From Eubacterium maltosivorans (GTDB taxonomy: Bacteria; Bacillota; Clostridia; Eubacteriales; Eubacteriaceae), in contig NZ_CP029487.1 in NCBI RefSeq assembly GCF_002441855.2, positions 2,232,001-2,296,000 on the forward strand: a DNA stretch of 64,000 nucleotides, read 5' to 3'. The translations under genes and the position numbers were made by a program. The first letter of the stretch is position 1, and the number at the start of each line of letters is the position of its first letter. Below the pieces are notes generated by a model that worked only from the letters and a program-made list of their open reading frames with translations, was not told where the DNA came from and did not search any database. Of this stretch, positions 33,548 to 41,955 are shown in pieces.

Positions 33548-34123
33548 TTATTTTATTTTTTCAACGGTGGTAGAAATGCCTTTGGCGTCGTCTTCCATAA
33601 TGATTACTCTGTAATTGCCTGTTTTATCAACATACCAAATTGCTTTAACAACAAATTGTCCTGAATTACTGCTGTCTTTATCAAACCAAACCTTTGCACT
33701 TTCCTTATATTTAAACTTATCTTTTGTGGGTTCATAGAATTTATTATAATCTACGCCGACTTCGATGTTGTTTGACTCTTTTGGTTTATTGAGATTACCG
33801 CTATTTATCTCCCAAACGACATTGCTCAACTCTATATCCCCTTTTACTAACTCACTTATTTTTTGTCCGGCATCTTTTTTAAACTGCTCATTTCCATCTT
33901 TTATTGTTCCACTCCATCTGGAACCAATCTCTGTGCCGGCTGTTTGGGCTGCTGCATATATTTCTCTTGCTTCGGCTATAGCAGCTTTGCCTTTCGCGTC
34001 CTCCACAAACCCCAGCATGGCAGGAATCGTGAATGCCGCGAGGATAGCGAGAATAACGAGGACGACGATGAGCTCTACGAGGGTGAAGCCATTGTTATTT
34101 TTATTTTCTTTAGTATTTTTCAT
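33548..34123 (-). CDS. Type IV pilin-like protein
   Basis: 191 residues. Short basic leader, prepilin peptidase site NNG|FTLVELIVVLVILAILAAF with Glu at +5, then the pilin stalk helix (GFVEDAKGKAAIAEAREIYAAAQ) and a soluble domain rich in Lys/Asn/Ser. The first ~45 mature residues are nearly identical to the pilins at 43541 and 44126, while the rest differs. It is the last gene of the AT-rich minor pilin group, so it may be a tip or minor pilin, or an alternative major pilin. Processed by PilD (41956). Confidence 0.88.
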   Translation of the reverse strand: MKNTKENKNNNGFTLVELIVVLVILAILAAFTIPAMLGFVEDAKGKAAIAEAREIYAAAQTAGTEIGSRWSGTIKDGNEQFKKDAGQKISELVKGDIELSNVVWEINSGNLNKPKESNNIEVGVDYNKFYEPTKDKFKYKESAKVWFDKDSSNSGQFVVKAIWYVDKTGNYRVIIMEDDAKGISTTVEKIK

Positions 34124-34161
34124 TTTTACACACCATAATAAATAAAAGTATATAACTAATC

Positions 34162-35280
34162 TTATTCTTCTTTACCAAATATAACCACTTTACCATCATC
34201 AATTTTTTTATCAATTTCCTCGTGTGTTATATTAACCATATTTATTTTATCACTTTTATTTTCCACAATATACCATGTTCCTTTTGGAATAATATTACCT
34301 TTTTCATCCCAATTCTTATAAATTAAATAAGTTTCTGGCCAAGCAGCAATTATTTGATTTTTTGTATTCCCAAAAACTGTTATGTCATGATTATTTTGGT
34401 TTAAGTACACACGCATATACATTTCATTATAACCAAGCTTTTTTAATTCTTCTAACGCTTTTGCTGTAAATGCGGGCCAGCGATTATTACTGTCAAGATT
34501 ATTGTAAATATATTTGCTAAATATATCATTACTAACACCCGGCCAAGTTATACCATATTTGTCAGTATATTCTTTTTGAGTCATAGTCTTATTCTTCAAC
34601 TTATAATAGTCATCTAAGCAAGCTTTCATTTTTTCATATAATCCATTTGCTAAAATTGTTAGTTCATCATCTTTTTCTACTTGCTTCTCACTCAAAGAAA
34701 TAATCGGATTAACATACTCATGTTCCTTTTTATTTTCCTCTGCGCCTGTTATAATAATCGAATTACCACCATTTAAAGCAATATTCAAATTCTTTATATT
34801 CGCACCTGTTTCATAAACCATCTCACCGTCCCGATTATAAACCTGAACATTCAGATAAAGCTCTAAACTGTCATTTTTTACTTTAACTGTATAGGAAACA
34901 CCATTATTTCGGTAAAAGCTTTCTCCGTAGATATCAGGAAGCGGCTTCACTTCTTTTGGCCCAAAGCAAAGAAAACCATTTTCTTTATCTGAAATTTTAT
35001 CAACATCAAATATTTTTTCATATTTAGGTGCCGCATCAGTTTCTGCAGGATTGATCACTTCGACACCTGTCGCGTAGATAATCTGCTCTCGCATAAAGTC
35101 AAAAATCGTGTCACCAATATATTTATCTGTATTCTTTACTTCGTTCTCTGCAAACATACGATTTCCAAAAAAGAGATAGTTCCCAGCAACGGTCATAACA
35201 ATGGCGGCGATTGCCAGAGTAACGATCAGTTCAACCAAGGTAAAGCCGTTATTGCTTTTTAAATGTCTATTCAGCTTCAT
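34162..35280 (-). CDS. Minor pilin/pseudopilin (PilW/PilJ-like)
   Basis: 372 residues. Prepilin site SNNG|FTLVELIVTLAIAAIVMTVAG, then a long soluble domain with EKIFDVDKISDKENGFLCF and repeated Lys/Asn-rich strands. Size and N-terminus fit PilW/GspJ-type minor pilins that prime pilus assembly. Very AT-rich compared with the PilM-O genes. 14 nt from the gene upstream, so cotranscribed with its neighbours. Confidence 0.8.
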   Translation of the reverse strand: MKLNRHLKSNNGFTLVELIVTLAIAAIVMTVAGNYLFFGNRMFAENEVKNTDKYIGDTIFDFMREQIIYATGVEVINPAETDAAPKYEKIFDVDKISDKENGFLCFGPKEVKPLPDIYGESFYRNNGVSYTVKVKNDSLELYLNVQVYNRDGEMVYETGANIKNLNIALNGGNSIIITGAEENKKEHEYVNPIISLSEKQVEKDDELTILANGLYEKMKACLDDYYKLKNKTMTQKEYTDKYGITWPGVSNDIFSKYIYNNLDSNNRWPAFTAKALEELKKLGYNEMYMRVYLNQNNHDITVFGNTKNQIIAAWPETYLIYKNWDEKGNIIPKGTWYIVENKSDKINMVNITHEEIDKKIDDGKVVIFGKEE

Positions 35281-35294
35281 TTTGAATACCTCTT

Positions 35295-36356
35295 TTATTC
35301 GTTGGTTTTGTACTCGATTTTCTCCCAGATTTCTCTTATACTTGTACTACCACCAGTTCCTGTCCCGTTAATTCGGTTCACAATATCCTGATATGTGCTG
35401 TCAGCGGGTTTTTTTTCAATAATCGTAACATGGTTACTATCCGGAAAAATTTCTCCAACGCTTACGCCGCCATTAATCGTTATGAATTGTTTGTCTACGC
35501 CATGTTCATCATTCCCTCCATAAATCTCTAAAGTAGCATTCGGACCATAGATGTATATATTGCAATCTTCATAATCATCAGAATCATTTTCTTTATCACC
35601 TTTTAAAACTAATTTTGCCTCTGGTTCAAGATAAAAATAAACGTCACACTTTCCTTTATCATTATCTTCCACATCTATTTCTTCAAGCCTTAGTGTTACA
35701 TGCGACTCTACGTATATAAAGACAGGGCCAGCATTATCTTTGATTTCTATTTCTCCTCCTTTATGATTATCCTTTGTATTATCTTTTGTTGCACAATATA
35801 CCGTCATTTTTTTGTCTTGACCTAATTTCTCATCTATCACTTTTTCATCTTTACCAACAAGTTGCAATGCTCCTTCTTTTCCCGGCCAGTTACCCTGTAT
35901 TATTTCTTCTTTTTTTCTCGCAGTCAAAATCACCGTATCTTCCTGATTGCCTTTTTTAGCCGTGGCCTTTAAAGTAACGATTCCTGTTTCATCATCATAA
36001 TCGCCCGTCACATCGCACGTGCCAAACTGGTTTCGGTATTCTTCCGGAACGTCTCTGTAGAAATCATTGAACTCAATATGATTATTAGGTTTTTTCTTTA
36101 ACAAGTGCTGTTTTAAATAATAAGGAAGATTATCATTTGATTCATCTGTATCATCGCCGTTCAACTGCTCAAAAATCGCATCTACCGCAGAACGGGCTGA
36201 AAAATAGGTCTGCTGCTTTATATTATTATTGATGCTACGGTTGTTCATTGAAAGAGCAATAGCGCCTATCGCCATACCCAGTATTCCAAAAATAACGCAG
36301 ATGACCAATACCCATATAAGAGCAGAGCCAGATTGATTTTTTATTATATTTTTCAT
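35295..36356 (-). CDS. Minor pilin-like protein (PilX/GspK-like)
   Basis: 353 residues. N-terminus NQSG|SALIWVLVICVIFGILGMAIG resembles PilX-type proteins, with a Gly-Ser cleavage site and no Glu at +5, as seen in GspK/PilX. The soluble part includes an acidic segment (EEIDVEDNDKGKCDVYFYLEPEAKLVLKG and a repeated D/E-rich stretch) with parallel-beta-helix-like strands (NIYIYGPNATLEIYGG). A likely pilus tip or priming subunit; AT-rich. Start ATG at 36356 with AGAGGTTTGT upstream. Confidence 0.75.
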   Translation of the reverse strand: MKNIIKNQSGSALIWVLVICVIFGILGMAIGAIALSMNNRSINNNIKQQTYFSARSAVDAIFEQLNGDDTDESNDNLPYYLKQHLLKKKPNNHIEFNDFYRDVPEEYRNQFGTCDVTGDYDDETGIVTLKATAKKGNQEDTVILTARKKEEIIQGNWPGKEGALQLVGKDEKVIDEKLGQDKKMTVYCATKDNTKDNHKGGEIEIKDNAGPVFIYVESHVTLRLEEIDVEDNDKGKCDVYFYLEPEAKLVLKGDKENDSDDYEDCNIYIYGPNATLEIYGGNDEHGVDKQFITINGGVSVGEIFPDSNHVTIIEKKPADSTYQDIVNRINGTGTGGSTSIREIWEKIEYKTNE

Positions 36357-36373
36357 ACAAACCTCTATTTAAC

Positions 36374-37486
36374 TCAATAAATTGTTATTCCCAAATCTTC
36401 TAATTCTTCTCTTGTTATATTCGGTCGATAATACCCATTTTGCGAGGAATCAAAATATTTATTTTTCTCAGATTCTTTGTAAATCGTTTCAAATAAATCT
36501 GTGTTTCCAGGTAAAGAATAATATCCTGCGTTTAGAACAACCTTTTTTACTTGAACTCCATCTGGACTATTATTGCATTCTGCTTTTATTGTTAATTGAT
36601 TTGGCAAATATAAAATAGTGTTATTTTTCTTTTCATAAGAATTGAAAATCAATTGATTTGTTTCCTGTTCTTTTACTATATTTTCAGGTTTTTCTTTATC
36701 ATACGTTACTTTAATCTCAATTATATTATCTTCACTAACTTTAGAACCTAAATAGCATAGTCGCACTGCATAAGAAATACCCCCGTTTGATGAAAAAGTC
36801 ATTGGAACGTCACTTGTAAAATAAATCTGTTGAACTGGTTCATACGGTCCTTGCACTGTTCCATGCGCAGGATAATTAGGAGCTTTATCCACAACTAAAG
36901 CTTGAAAATATTGACCAAATGGCTTGACCCTGGGATCATCGCTTCCTTTTTTCGCCATGATGTCAAAAACACTTTTATTGAATATTCCTGTATTATTTAC
37001 AATGTACGTGTCATAAGGATACTGAGTTCTGTCATCATAATAAGCAATTTCCCTATTTGGAGGATTTATTTCCACTGGTCCATCTGGCTTAACTGAGGGC
37101 GAGGGCATTGGCGGTGACTGCTTCTCTGCCTCAAATAATATCATATTCATTTCAGCTTCATCATTTGTTTTTTGAGTGGTAGCTTCTATAAACTTTCCTT
37201 TAATTCTAAAATCATGTCCCCCTGATTCCAGTTTATATGACAGTCCATTCAAATCTGAACCCTCAAGAGTTTTTACAGTAACTCCTTCAATTGCGCTTAA
37301 CGGTGATTCCAATCCACTCGCATTCTTCTGACTCGCATCCTTGATCGCCTCACTATTCCCCATCACCTTCAGCGCCCCATTAAACCCGGTAATCAAAATC
37401 GTAGCCGCGATCGCAAAAATCGCGAAGGCCACGATCACTTCCAGCAGGGTCATGCCTTTATTGTCGAGCTTCCATTGTTTCTTCAT
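36374..37486 (-). CDS. Minor pilin (PilV-like, prepilin-type N-terminus)
   Basis: 370 residues. DNKG|MTLLEVIVAFAIFAIAATILITG is a class III-like prepilin signal with Met at +1 and Glu at +5, as in PilV/GspI. Its soluble domain has a Pro-rich loop (PPMPSPSVKPDGPVEINPP) and a possible ligand-exposed C-terminus. Start ATG at 37486 with GGAAAGGAGCGCGG upstream. First gene of the AT-rich four-gene minor pilin set, separated from pilO by repeat B5 and a terminator. Confidence 0.78.
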   Translation of the reverse strand: MKKQWKLDNKGMTLLEVIVAFAIFAIAATILITGFNGALKVMGNSEAIKDASQKNASGLESPLSAIEGVTVKTLEGSDLNGLSYKLESGGHDFRIKGKFIEATTQKTNDEAEMNMILFEAEKQSPPMPSPSVKPDGPVEINPPNREIAYYDDRTQYPYDTYIVNNTGIFNKSVFDIMAKKGSDDPRVKPFGQYFQALVVDKAPNYPAHGTVQGPYEPVQQIYFTSDVPMTFSSNGGISYAVRLCYLGSKVSEDNIIEIKVTYDKEKPENIVKEQETNQLIFNSYEKKNNTILYLPNQLTIKAECNNSPDGVQVKKVVLNAGYYSLPGNTDLFETIYKESEKNKYFDSSQNGYYRPNITREELEDLGITIY

Positions 37487-37650
37487 CCATCCGCGCTCCT
37501 TTCCGGGCTTTGGCTGTGTTGCCCGTGGTGCTGGACCGGTAAATTTTACCGGTCATGACTTTCCGTTACCCTTACGGACTTTTTCATTTCCTTATCACAA
37601 AGCACCCAAGGGTGCGCTCTGATCAAAAAACAAAAACAATCCCAAAATCT

Positions 37651-37705
37651 CCTCCCGAAATCCCAAAAACTACCTGGCGCAGTAAGTTTTCGGGTTTTCG
37701 GGAGG
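37651..37705 (-). terminator. CCTCCCGAAATCC-family terminator after pilO
   Basis: CCTCCCGAAATCCCAAAAAC...GTTTTCGGGTTTTCGGGAGG, followed on the minus strand by AGATTTTGGGATTGTTTTTG. Repeat B5 lies between it and pilO. Confidence 0.65.
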
Positions 37706-37711
37706 TTTTAT

Positions 37712-37809
37712 CAATAGAGAATACAGAATGTAAAATTGAGTATTAAAATCAAATGCGCTGGACGCATTTGTTCCGATCATTCTCCATTATCCATTCCCAT
37801 TCTCAATTA
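37712..37809. repeat. Family B intergenic repeat (copy B5)
   Basis: Left arm AATAGAGAATACAGAATGTAAAATTGAG, a reduced core CAAATGCGCTGGACGCATTTGTTC, right arm ATTCTCCATTATCCATTCCCATTCTCAATT. Confidence 0.7.
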
Positions 37810-37816
37810 ATCTTTT

Positions 37817-38626
37817 TTACTCTTCCACATTGGCCGCAGCGGCGCCTTTATCGACCATATACACGTTAAAGGTCACACTGACCGTGTTGGCGCCGGAGCG
37901 CAGGTTGGCGATGGTATCGGCGCTCCCTGAGCCCGATGAGCTGCTTGAGCCGCTGGTGCCTGGACTCACGTCAAAGGCGGTGATCTGCATATCGGAGCGG
38001 CCATTGACGGTGTCCAGCAAATTTTCAAACTGGCCGATGTTTCCCTGGATGGTCATGGTGACGGTTCCGATATAGATACCCTTGATGGTGGGCTCGGTGG
38101 TGGTGGTCGTGCTGTTTTCGTCGGCGGTGGTATTGCCTTCCATTTCGGCCAGGTCCTTCATCTCCTGGGCCTCAGTGGTGGTGTCGGGGGACTCGGTCGT
38201 TCCGGTATCCTCATTCTTAAAGGTATCGATCGTATCGATTTTATTGGCCGTGATGGCAAGATCCTGAGCCTTAAACCCCTCGTCCACCACCAGGTTGGTG
38301 ATGAGGTTATCCAGCTCGTCGTTGGTCATACGCTTTTCATAGCCTTCTTTTTTGGCCGAGAGATCTGCCGCCGCGGCCTCCTTGATCTTGCGGTTGGCAG
38401 GCAGGCTGGCAATGGCCATCTCCATTTCCTGCTGCTTAAACTCGGCCTCGCTCCGCTTCTCGGACAGGGTCTGATATTTATTGATCCCCGGAAAAAACAC
38501 CAGGTACAGAGCGGCCATAATGAGCAGGGCCATGCCTAAAAGATAGAGCAGTCCCTTTTCACGCTTGGTGAACTCATAGTTGATGTTCAGCTTGATATTG
38601 GGCTTTTTAAATTCTGGCTTTTTCAT
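37817..38626 (-). CDS. pilO: PilO-like type IV pilus alignment protein
   Basis: 269 residues. Short cytoplasmic tail, one transmembrane helix (GLLYLLGMALLIMAALYLVFF, residues ~25-45), a coiled coil (LSEKRSEAEFKQQEMEMAI), then a ferredoxin-like periplasm-side domain with a low-complexity Thr/Glu linker (STTTTTEPT) and TMTIQGNIGQFENLLDTVNG typical of PilO. Its ATG overlaps the stop of the PilMN gene (ATGA), so the two are coupled. With PilM-N it links the ATPases to the growing pilus. Confidence 0.82.
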   Translation of the reverse strand: MKKPEFKKPNIKLNINYEFTKREKGLLYLLGMALLIMAALYLVFFPGINKYQTLSEKRSEAEFKQQEMEMAIASLPANRKIKEAAAADLSAKKEGYEKRMTNDELDNLITNLVVDEGFKAQDLAITANKIDTIDTFKNEDTGTTESPDTTTEAQEMKDLAEMEGNTTADENSTTTTTEPTIKGIYIGTVTMTIQGNIGQFENLLDTVNGRSDMQITAFDVSPGTSGSSSSSGSGSADTIANLRSGANTVSVTFNVYMVDKGAAAANVEE

Positions 38627-40170
38627 TGCTGGGTCACCCCCGGTTTCAGGTAAGCCACCACAGAGAAGCCGTAGCTGTCTGGCGTGGTGACGGTTTCGGT
38701 TTTGGGTGTGGTCACGGTCTGTCCATTTGGCAGCGTGGTCGTGGCGGAGCCGTTGGTCACCGTGGAGGTGCTGCCCTCATTCAGGCTGTACCCCTCATAC
38801 TCGATTTTGCTGAACAGACCCGTGCCGTTCAGCTCGCTGACATAGGCCGCCGCTGCAAACTCGTTGGGGGCAGTGGCCGTAATGCTCAGCCCGCCGTTCG
38901 TCCAGTCATAGCTCAGAGCGCCCACAGTGATGTTATTGCCCAGGTTAAGAGCCTGGTAGACCTTATCGCTGTTAATCACCGGGTAGGTCTCCATGGCCTT
39001 GCGGTTAGTGTCCAGGATACTGGTCTGGCTCTGGATGATCTTCAGGGCACTGTCAAGCTGCTGCGCCTCGCTGTACTCCGACACGTTGGCAGGGTCGTTG
39101 ATATATTTATCGGCCTTTTTAAGCGCCTTGTCCACGTTGTAGTTCATGATGGTAAAAAACGTAAAGCCAATGACCATGACCGCCACCACCACCAAAGGCG
39201 GAATGGCCCATTTGTTCTTAATGGAAAAGGACCGCTGGGGCTTGAGGGCTGTCTTATAGCTGGTCAGCAGGTTAACATCGTTCTTTTTCTCAAAGAAGAG
39301 AGACGCGGGATAAAAATAGTCCGACAGGAGAAAATCATCGTCAATGCTGAAATTTTCCTGAATATTCCCGGTATTCTCCACCGCATAGACCGATACCTCC
39401 GTATCGTCCACATACGCCTGCAGCCGCCGAATCTCGTCTCTGGTCAGCCCAGCGTAGTAGGCCTTGTCCAGAATATATTCGGATTTCTGGCTTTTGTTAA
39501 ACTGTACCAGTGAGGACAGCTTAGAGGCCATCTCGATGGTAAAGGCCTCGGTGCCACGCTCTGCCATGATTCTGGCCTGGCTGGAAAAAGTATACACACC
39601 ATTTTCGAAAAGGGCGTACATGAGATTATTGCCGTCCAGTATGTTAATGGCAAAGGTCTGACTGTCGTATTCGCTGGTCGCCTCCACATAATTGATGGTG
39701 GCGTTCAGGGCAGTGTCGATGCGTCTGAGCTTAATGCCCGCTGTCTCAAAAAGACGGATATAGCTCTCCAGCACCTCCCGCTCCACGGCGCAGCAGAGCA
39801 TGTTCGTGCCCTGTTTTCCGCGGATACCGCTGTAGTCAATGATCAGATTCTCAAAATTGGTGGCGTCCTCAAACTCGTGGTGGGACAGCGCGGTGAGCTC
39901 CTTTGGCGTCATTTTAGGCACTGCCACATTCTTATTCACAATCAGGCTGGAATTGATGACCAGATTGGTATTGTGGAAATCAATATCGCCTTCCTCATCG
40001 GCCTGGTCGATGGCGTCAAGAAGCATATCCTCGTTGGTAATGACCCCGTTGATCATGGCGCCTGGCCCCATCTCCACGGTCAGGTGCTTTGAAATGGACA
40101 GCTTGCCGCTGCGCACATCCCCCTGGAGTATCTGAATGGCATCGCTGCCTAAATAGATGGTTGTCTGCAT
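38623..40170 (-). CDS. PilM-PilN fusion protein
   Basis: 515 residues. Residues 1-~310 are an actin-like PilM: TTIYLGSDAIQILQGD, LVINSSLIVNKNVAVPKM, RIDTALNATINYVEA and FAINILDGNNLMYAL. A single transmembrane helix (WAIPPLVVVAVMVIGFTFFTI, ~325-350) and a periplasm-side coil and ferredoxin-like domain (KALKKADKYINDPANV..., VYQALNLGNNITVGALSYD) are PilN-like. PilM and PilN are usually separate, with PilM binding the PilN N-terminus; here they are one chain. Start ATG at 40170 with GGGGGATATAAGAGAGT upstream; 17 nt after pilC. Confidence 0.82.
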   Translation of the reverse strand: MQTTIYLGSDAIQILQGDVRSGKLSISKHLTVEMGPGAMINGVITNEDMLLDAIDQADEEGDIDFHNTNLVINSSLIVNKNVAVPKMTPKELTALSHHEFEDATNFENLIIDYSGIRGKQGTNMLCCAVEREVLESYIRLFETAGIKLRRIDTALNATINYVEATSEYDSQTFAINILDGNNLMYALFENGVYTFSSQARIMAERGTEAFTIEMASKLSSLVQFNKSQKSEYILDKAYYAGLTRDEIRRLQAYVDDTEVSVYAVENTGNIQENFSIDDDFLLSDYFYPASLFFEKKNDVNLLTSYKTALKPQRSFSIKNKWAIPPLVVVAVMVIGFTFFTIMNYNVDKALKKADKYINDPANVSEYSEAQQLDSALKIIQSQTSILDTNRKAMETYPVINSDKVYQALNLGNNITVGALSYDWTNGGLSITATAPNEFAAAAYVSELNGTGLFSKIEYEGYSLNEGSTSTVTNGSATTTLPNGQTVTTPKTETVTTPDSYGFSVVAYLKPGVTQQ

Positions 40171-40186
40171 ACTCTCTTATATCCCC

Positions 40187-41377
40187 CTAACCGATGCTCT
40201 GATAAAGTGTGACAATCGGTACCATAACGGACAGCATCACTGTCCCCACGATCACAGCCATGATAATAATCATTACTGGCTCGATGATCGTAACCATTCG
40301 CTGTATGGCCATCTCGGAGTCATAATCATAGGAATCCGCAATGGAATCCAGCATGGTGTCAAGATTCCCGGTCTCCTCACCGATAAAGATGGTGGAAACC
40401 AGCTTTTTATCCATGCCGTCAATGCTGCCGATGGCCTCGGACAGCGTGTTCCCGCTGCGCACCATCTGGGTGGCCGGGCCAAACTGTCCCTCAATATACT
40501 TATTGCCCACAATGCTGGCGCTGATGTCCATGGCATTGATCATGGACAGGCCGCTGGAATACAGCGAGCTCAGCGTCCTGGCAAAGCGCGCGGTGTAAAC
40601 AATCTTAATGAGCTTGCCCGCCCAGGGCAGATGTACCTTCATTTTATCGAAGCGCAGCCGGAAGGACGGCACCCCGAGAAGCGCCCGGAAGCCACCAATG
40701 GCGACGGCCACCCCCAGGAGCAGCCAGTACCAGTTGGTGGTCATAAAATTGGAAATCCCAATGACCATGACCGTGATCCCCGGCAGCTGAGCGTCCATGC
40801 CCTCGAACAGGTCAAAAAACTGGGGCAGGATAAAGGTAAACAGCCCAATCACCACCACCACCGTAGCCACTAACAGTACAATGGGGTAGATCATGGCGTT
40901 TCGGATCTTGGTGTGCAGGCGGTGCTCTTTCTCATAGTACAGCGCCATCTTGTGCGCCGTCTCGGCCATCTGACCGCTGGACTCACCCGCCCGGAACATG
41001 TTGATGATAAGCCGGGGAAAGGAGCCGTGGCTGTTTTCCATGGCCTCTGACAGCGTGATCCCCTGCTGTACTTCACGGTAAAGGGCCTTATACACCTTGG
41101 CCACATTGGGCTTGATGTTACGCTCCATCATAATGGAAAGCGCCCGGATCACTGTAATCCCCGAGGCCAGCATGTTCTCAATCTCCCTCGAGAAATCCGA
41201 AAGCTCCATGTTCTTCATCTTATAAGCTTTCTTCTCCGTATCCACCTCACGGCACGAAACAAGAAACTCATCCTTTTCCCGCAAAGCCTTACGCAGCGTG
41301 CTCTCGTCAATGGCGTCCGCCATTCCATTTACTATTTTTGAGTTCATGTTTTTTGCTTTATACTTAAACTTTGGCAA
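40187..41377 (-). CDS. pilC: Type IV pilus inner-membrane platform protein PilC
   Basis: 396 residues, GspF/PilC family: two repeated cytoplasmic helical domains (FSREIENMLASGITVIRALSIM, and FARTLSSLYSSGLSMINAMDIS) each followed by membrane helices (IVLLVATVVVVIGLFTFILPQFF; IIIMAVIVGTVMLSVMVPIVTLY). The ring that PilB and PilT act on. The reading frame starts with TTG at 41377 (MPKFKYKAKN, the usual PilC start), 10-11 nt after AAGGAG. A split family A repeat and the four-helix-bundle gene separate it from pilD. Confidence 0.92.
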   Translation of the reverse strand: MPKFKYKAKNMNSKIVNGMADAIDESTLRKALREKDEFLVSCREVDTEKKAYKMKNMELSDFSREIENMLASGITVIRALSIMMERNIKPNVAKVYKALYREVQQGITLSEAMENSHGSFPRLIINMFRAGESSGQMAETAHKMALYYEKEHRLHTKIRNAMIYPIVLLVATVVVVIGLFTFILPQFFDLFEGMDAQLPGITVMVIGISNFMTTNWYWLLLGVAVAIGGFRALLGVPSFRLRFDKMKVHLPWAGKLIKIVYTARFARTLSSLYSSGLSMINAMDISASIVGNKYIEGQFGPATQMVRSGNTLSEAIGSIDGMDKKLVSTIFIGEETGNLDTMLDSIADSYDYDSEMAIQRMVTIIEPVMIIIMAVIVGTVMLSVMVPIVTLYQSIG

Positions 41378-41401
41378 AGTTCGCTACGCTCCTTTTCCTG
41401 A

Positions 41402-41460
41402 GGTTGATAGTTGATAATGGATAGTTGATAATTAAGGAACAAAATTGCAAAGCAATTTTG
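41402..41460. repeat. Family A repeat, left half (A6L)
   Basis: Left arm GGTTGATAGTTGATAATGGATAGTTGATAATT, then GGAACAAAATTGCAAAGCAATTTTG. The right half is at 41851-41938, on the other side of a four-helix-bundle gene. Confidence 0.7.
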
Positions 41461-41461
41461 A

Positions 41462-41824
41462 CTAGATTTCAACCATCGATTTTCGCGTTGTTTTGATAAT
41501 TGAAGTGAGCATCTTACAGATTTCATCACACGTATTGTATAATTCCTGACATTTTTCCCTTTCCAGATAACCTGTATCCATCAATAAGTCCAGCCAATAC
41601 TGTGTCTCAGACGCTTCCTTTAAAGCAATGCTCATTTTTGACAAAAAATCCTTTCGGCTCTGGGCCTGCTGCGCTTCGCGAACATTGGCGCCGATGCTGG
41701 TTCCACTTCTTAAAAGTTGTTTTGATAAAACAAATTCCCGTTTATTATCCTGCAAATGCTGATAGCATCGTATAACACGAACCGCAAAAGTATAACTCTT
41801 ATCCTTAATTGTTATTTCCGACAT
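41462..41824 (-). CDS. Four-helix bundle protein (23S rRNA IVS/Avd-like family)
   Basis: 120 residues. All helical, with the family signature YTFAVRVIRCYQHLQ, QLLRSGTSIGANVREAQQAQSRKDFLSKMSIALKEASETQYWLDLL and a C-terminal ICKMLTSIIKTTR. Members occur in insertions of 23S rRNA genes, and related Avd proteins bind RNA and reverse transcriptase in diversity-generating retroelements; a cellular role here is unknown. Start ATG at 41824 with AAAAAGGAAGGCTTGTT upstream; the frame opens 21 codons earlier. The gene sits inside a family A repeat: the left arm ends right after its stop and the right arm begins ~27 nt before its start. No pilus function is implied by position. Confidence 0.85.
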   Translation of the reverse strand: MSEITIKDKSYTFAVRVIRCYQHLQDNKREFVLSKQLLRSGTSIGANVREAQQAQSRKDFLSKMSIALKEASETQYWLDLLMDTGYLEREKCQELYNTCDEICKMLTSIIKTTRKSMVEI

Positions 41825-41850
41825 AACAAGCCTTCCTTTTTGTCGATTAT

Positions 41851-41938
41851 ACGCGGCCCATGGCCGCCATTCAATCGCTTTTGCCACAAGGCAAAAGAGT
41901 TCAACAACTATCCACTATCAATTATCCACTATCCACTC
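41851..41938. repeat. Family A repeat, right half (A6R)
   Basis: Core hairpins GCGGCCCATGGCCGC and CTTTTGCCACAAGGCAAAAG followed by right arm TTCAACAACTATCCACTATCAATTATCCACTATCCACT. Confidence 0.7.
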
Positions 41939-41955
41939 AAACTCCCTTCAGCTTG

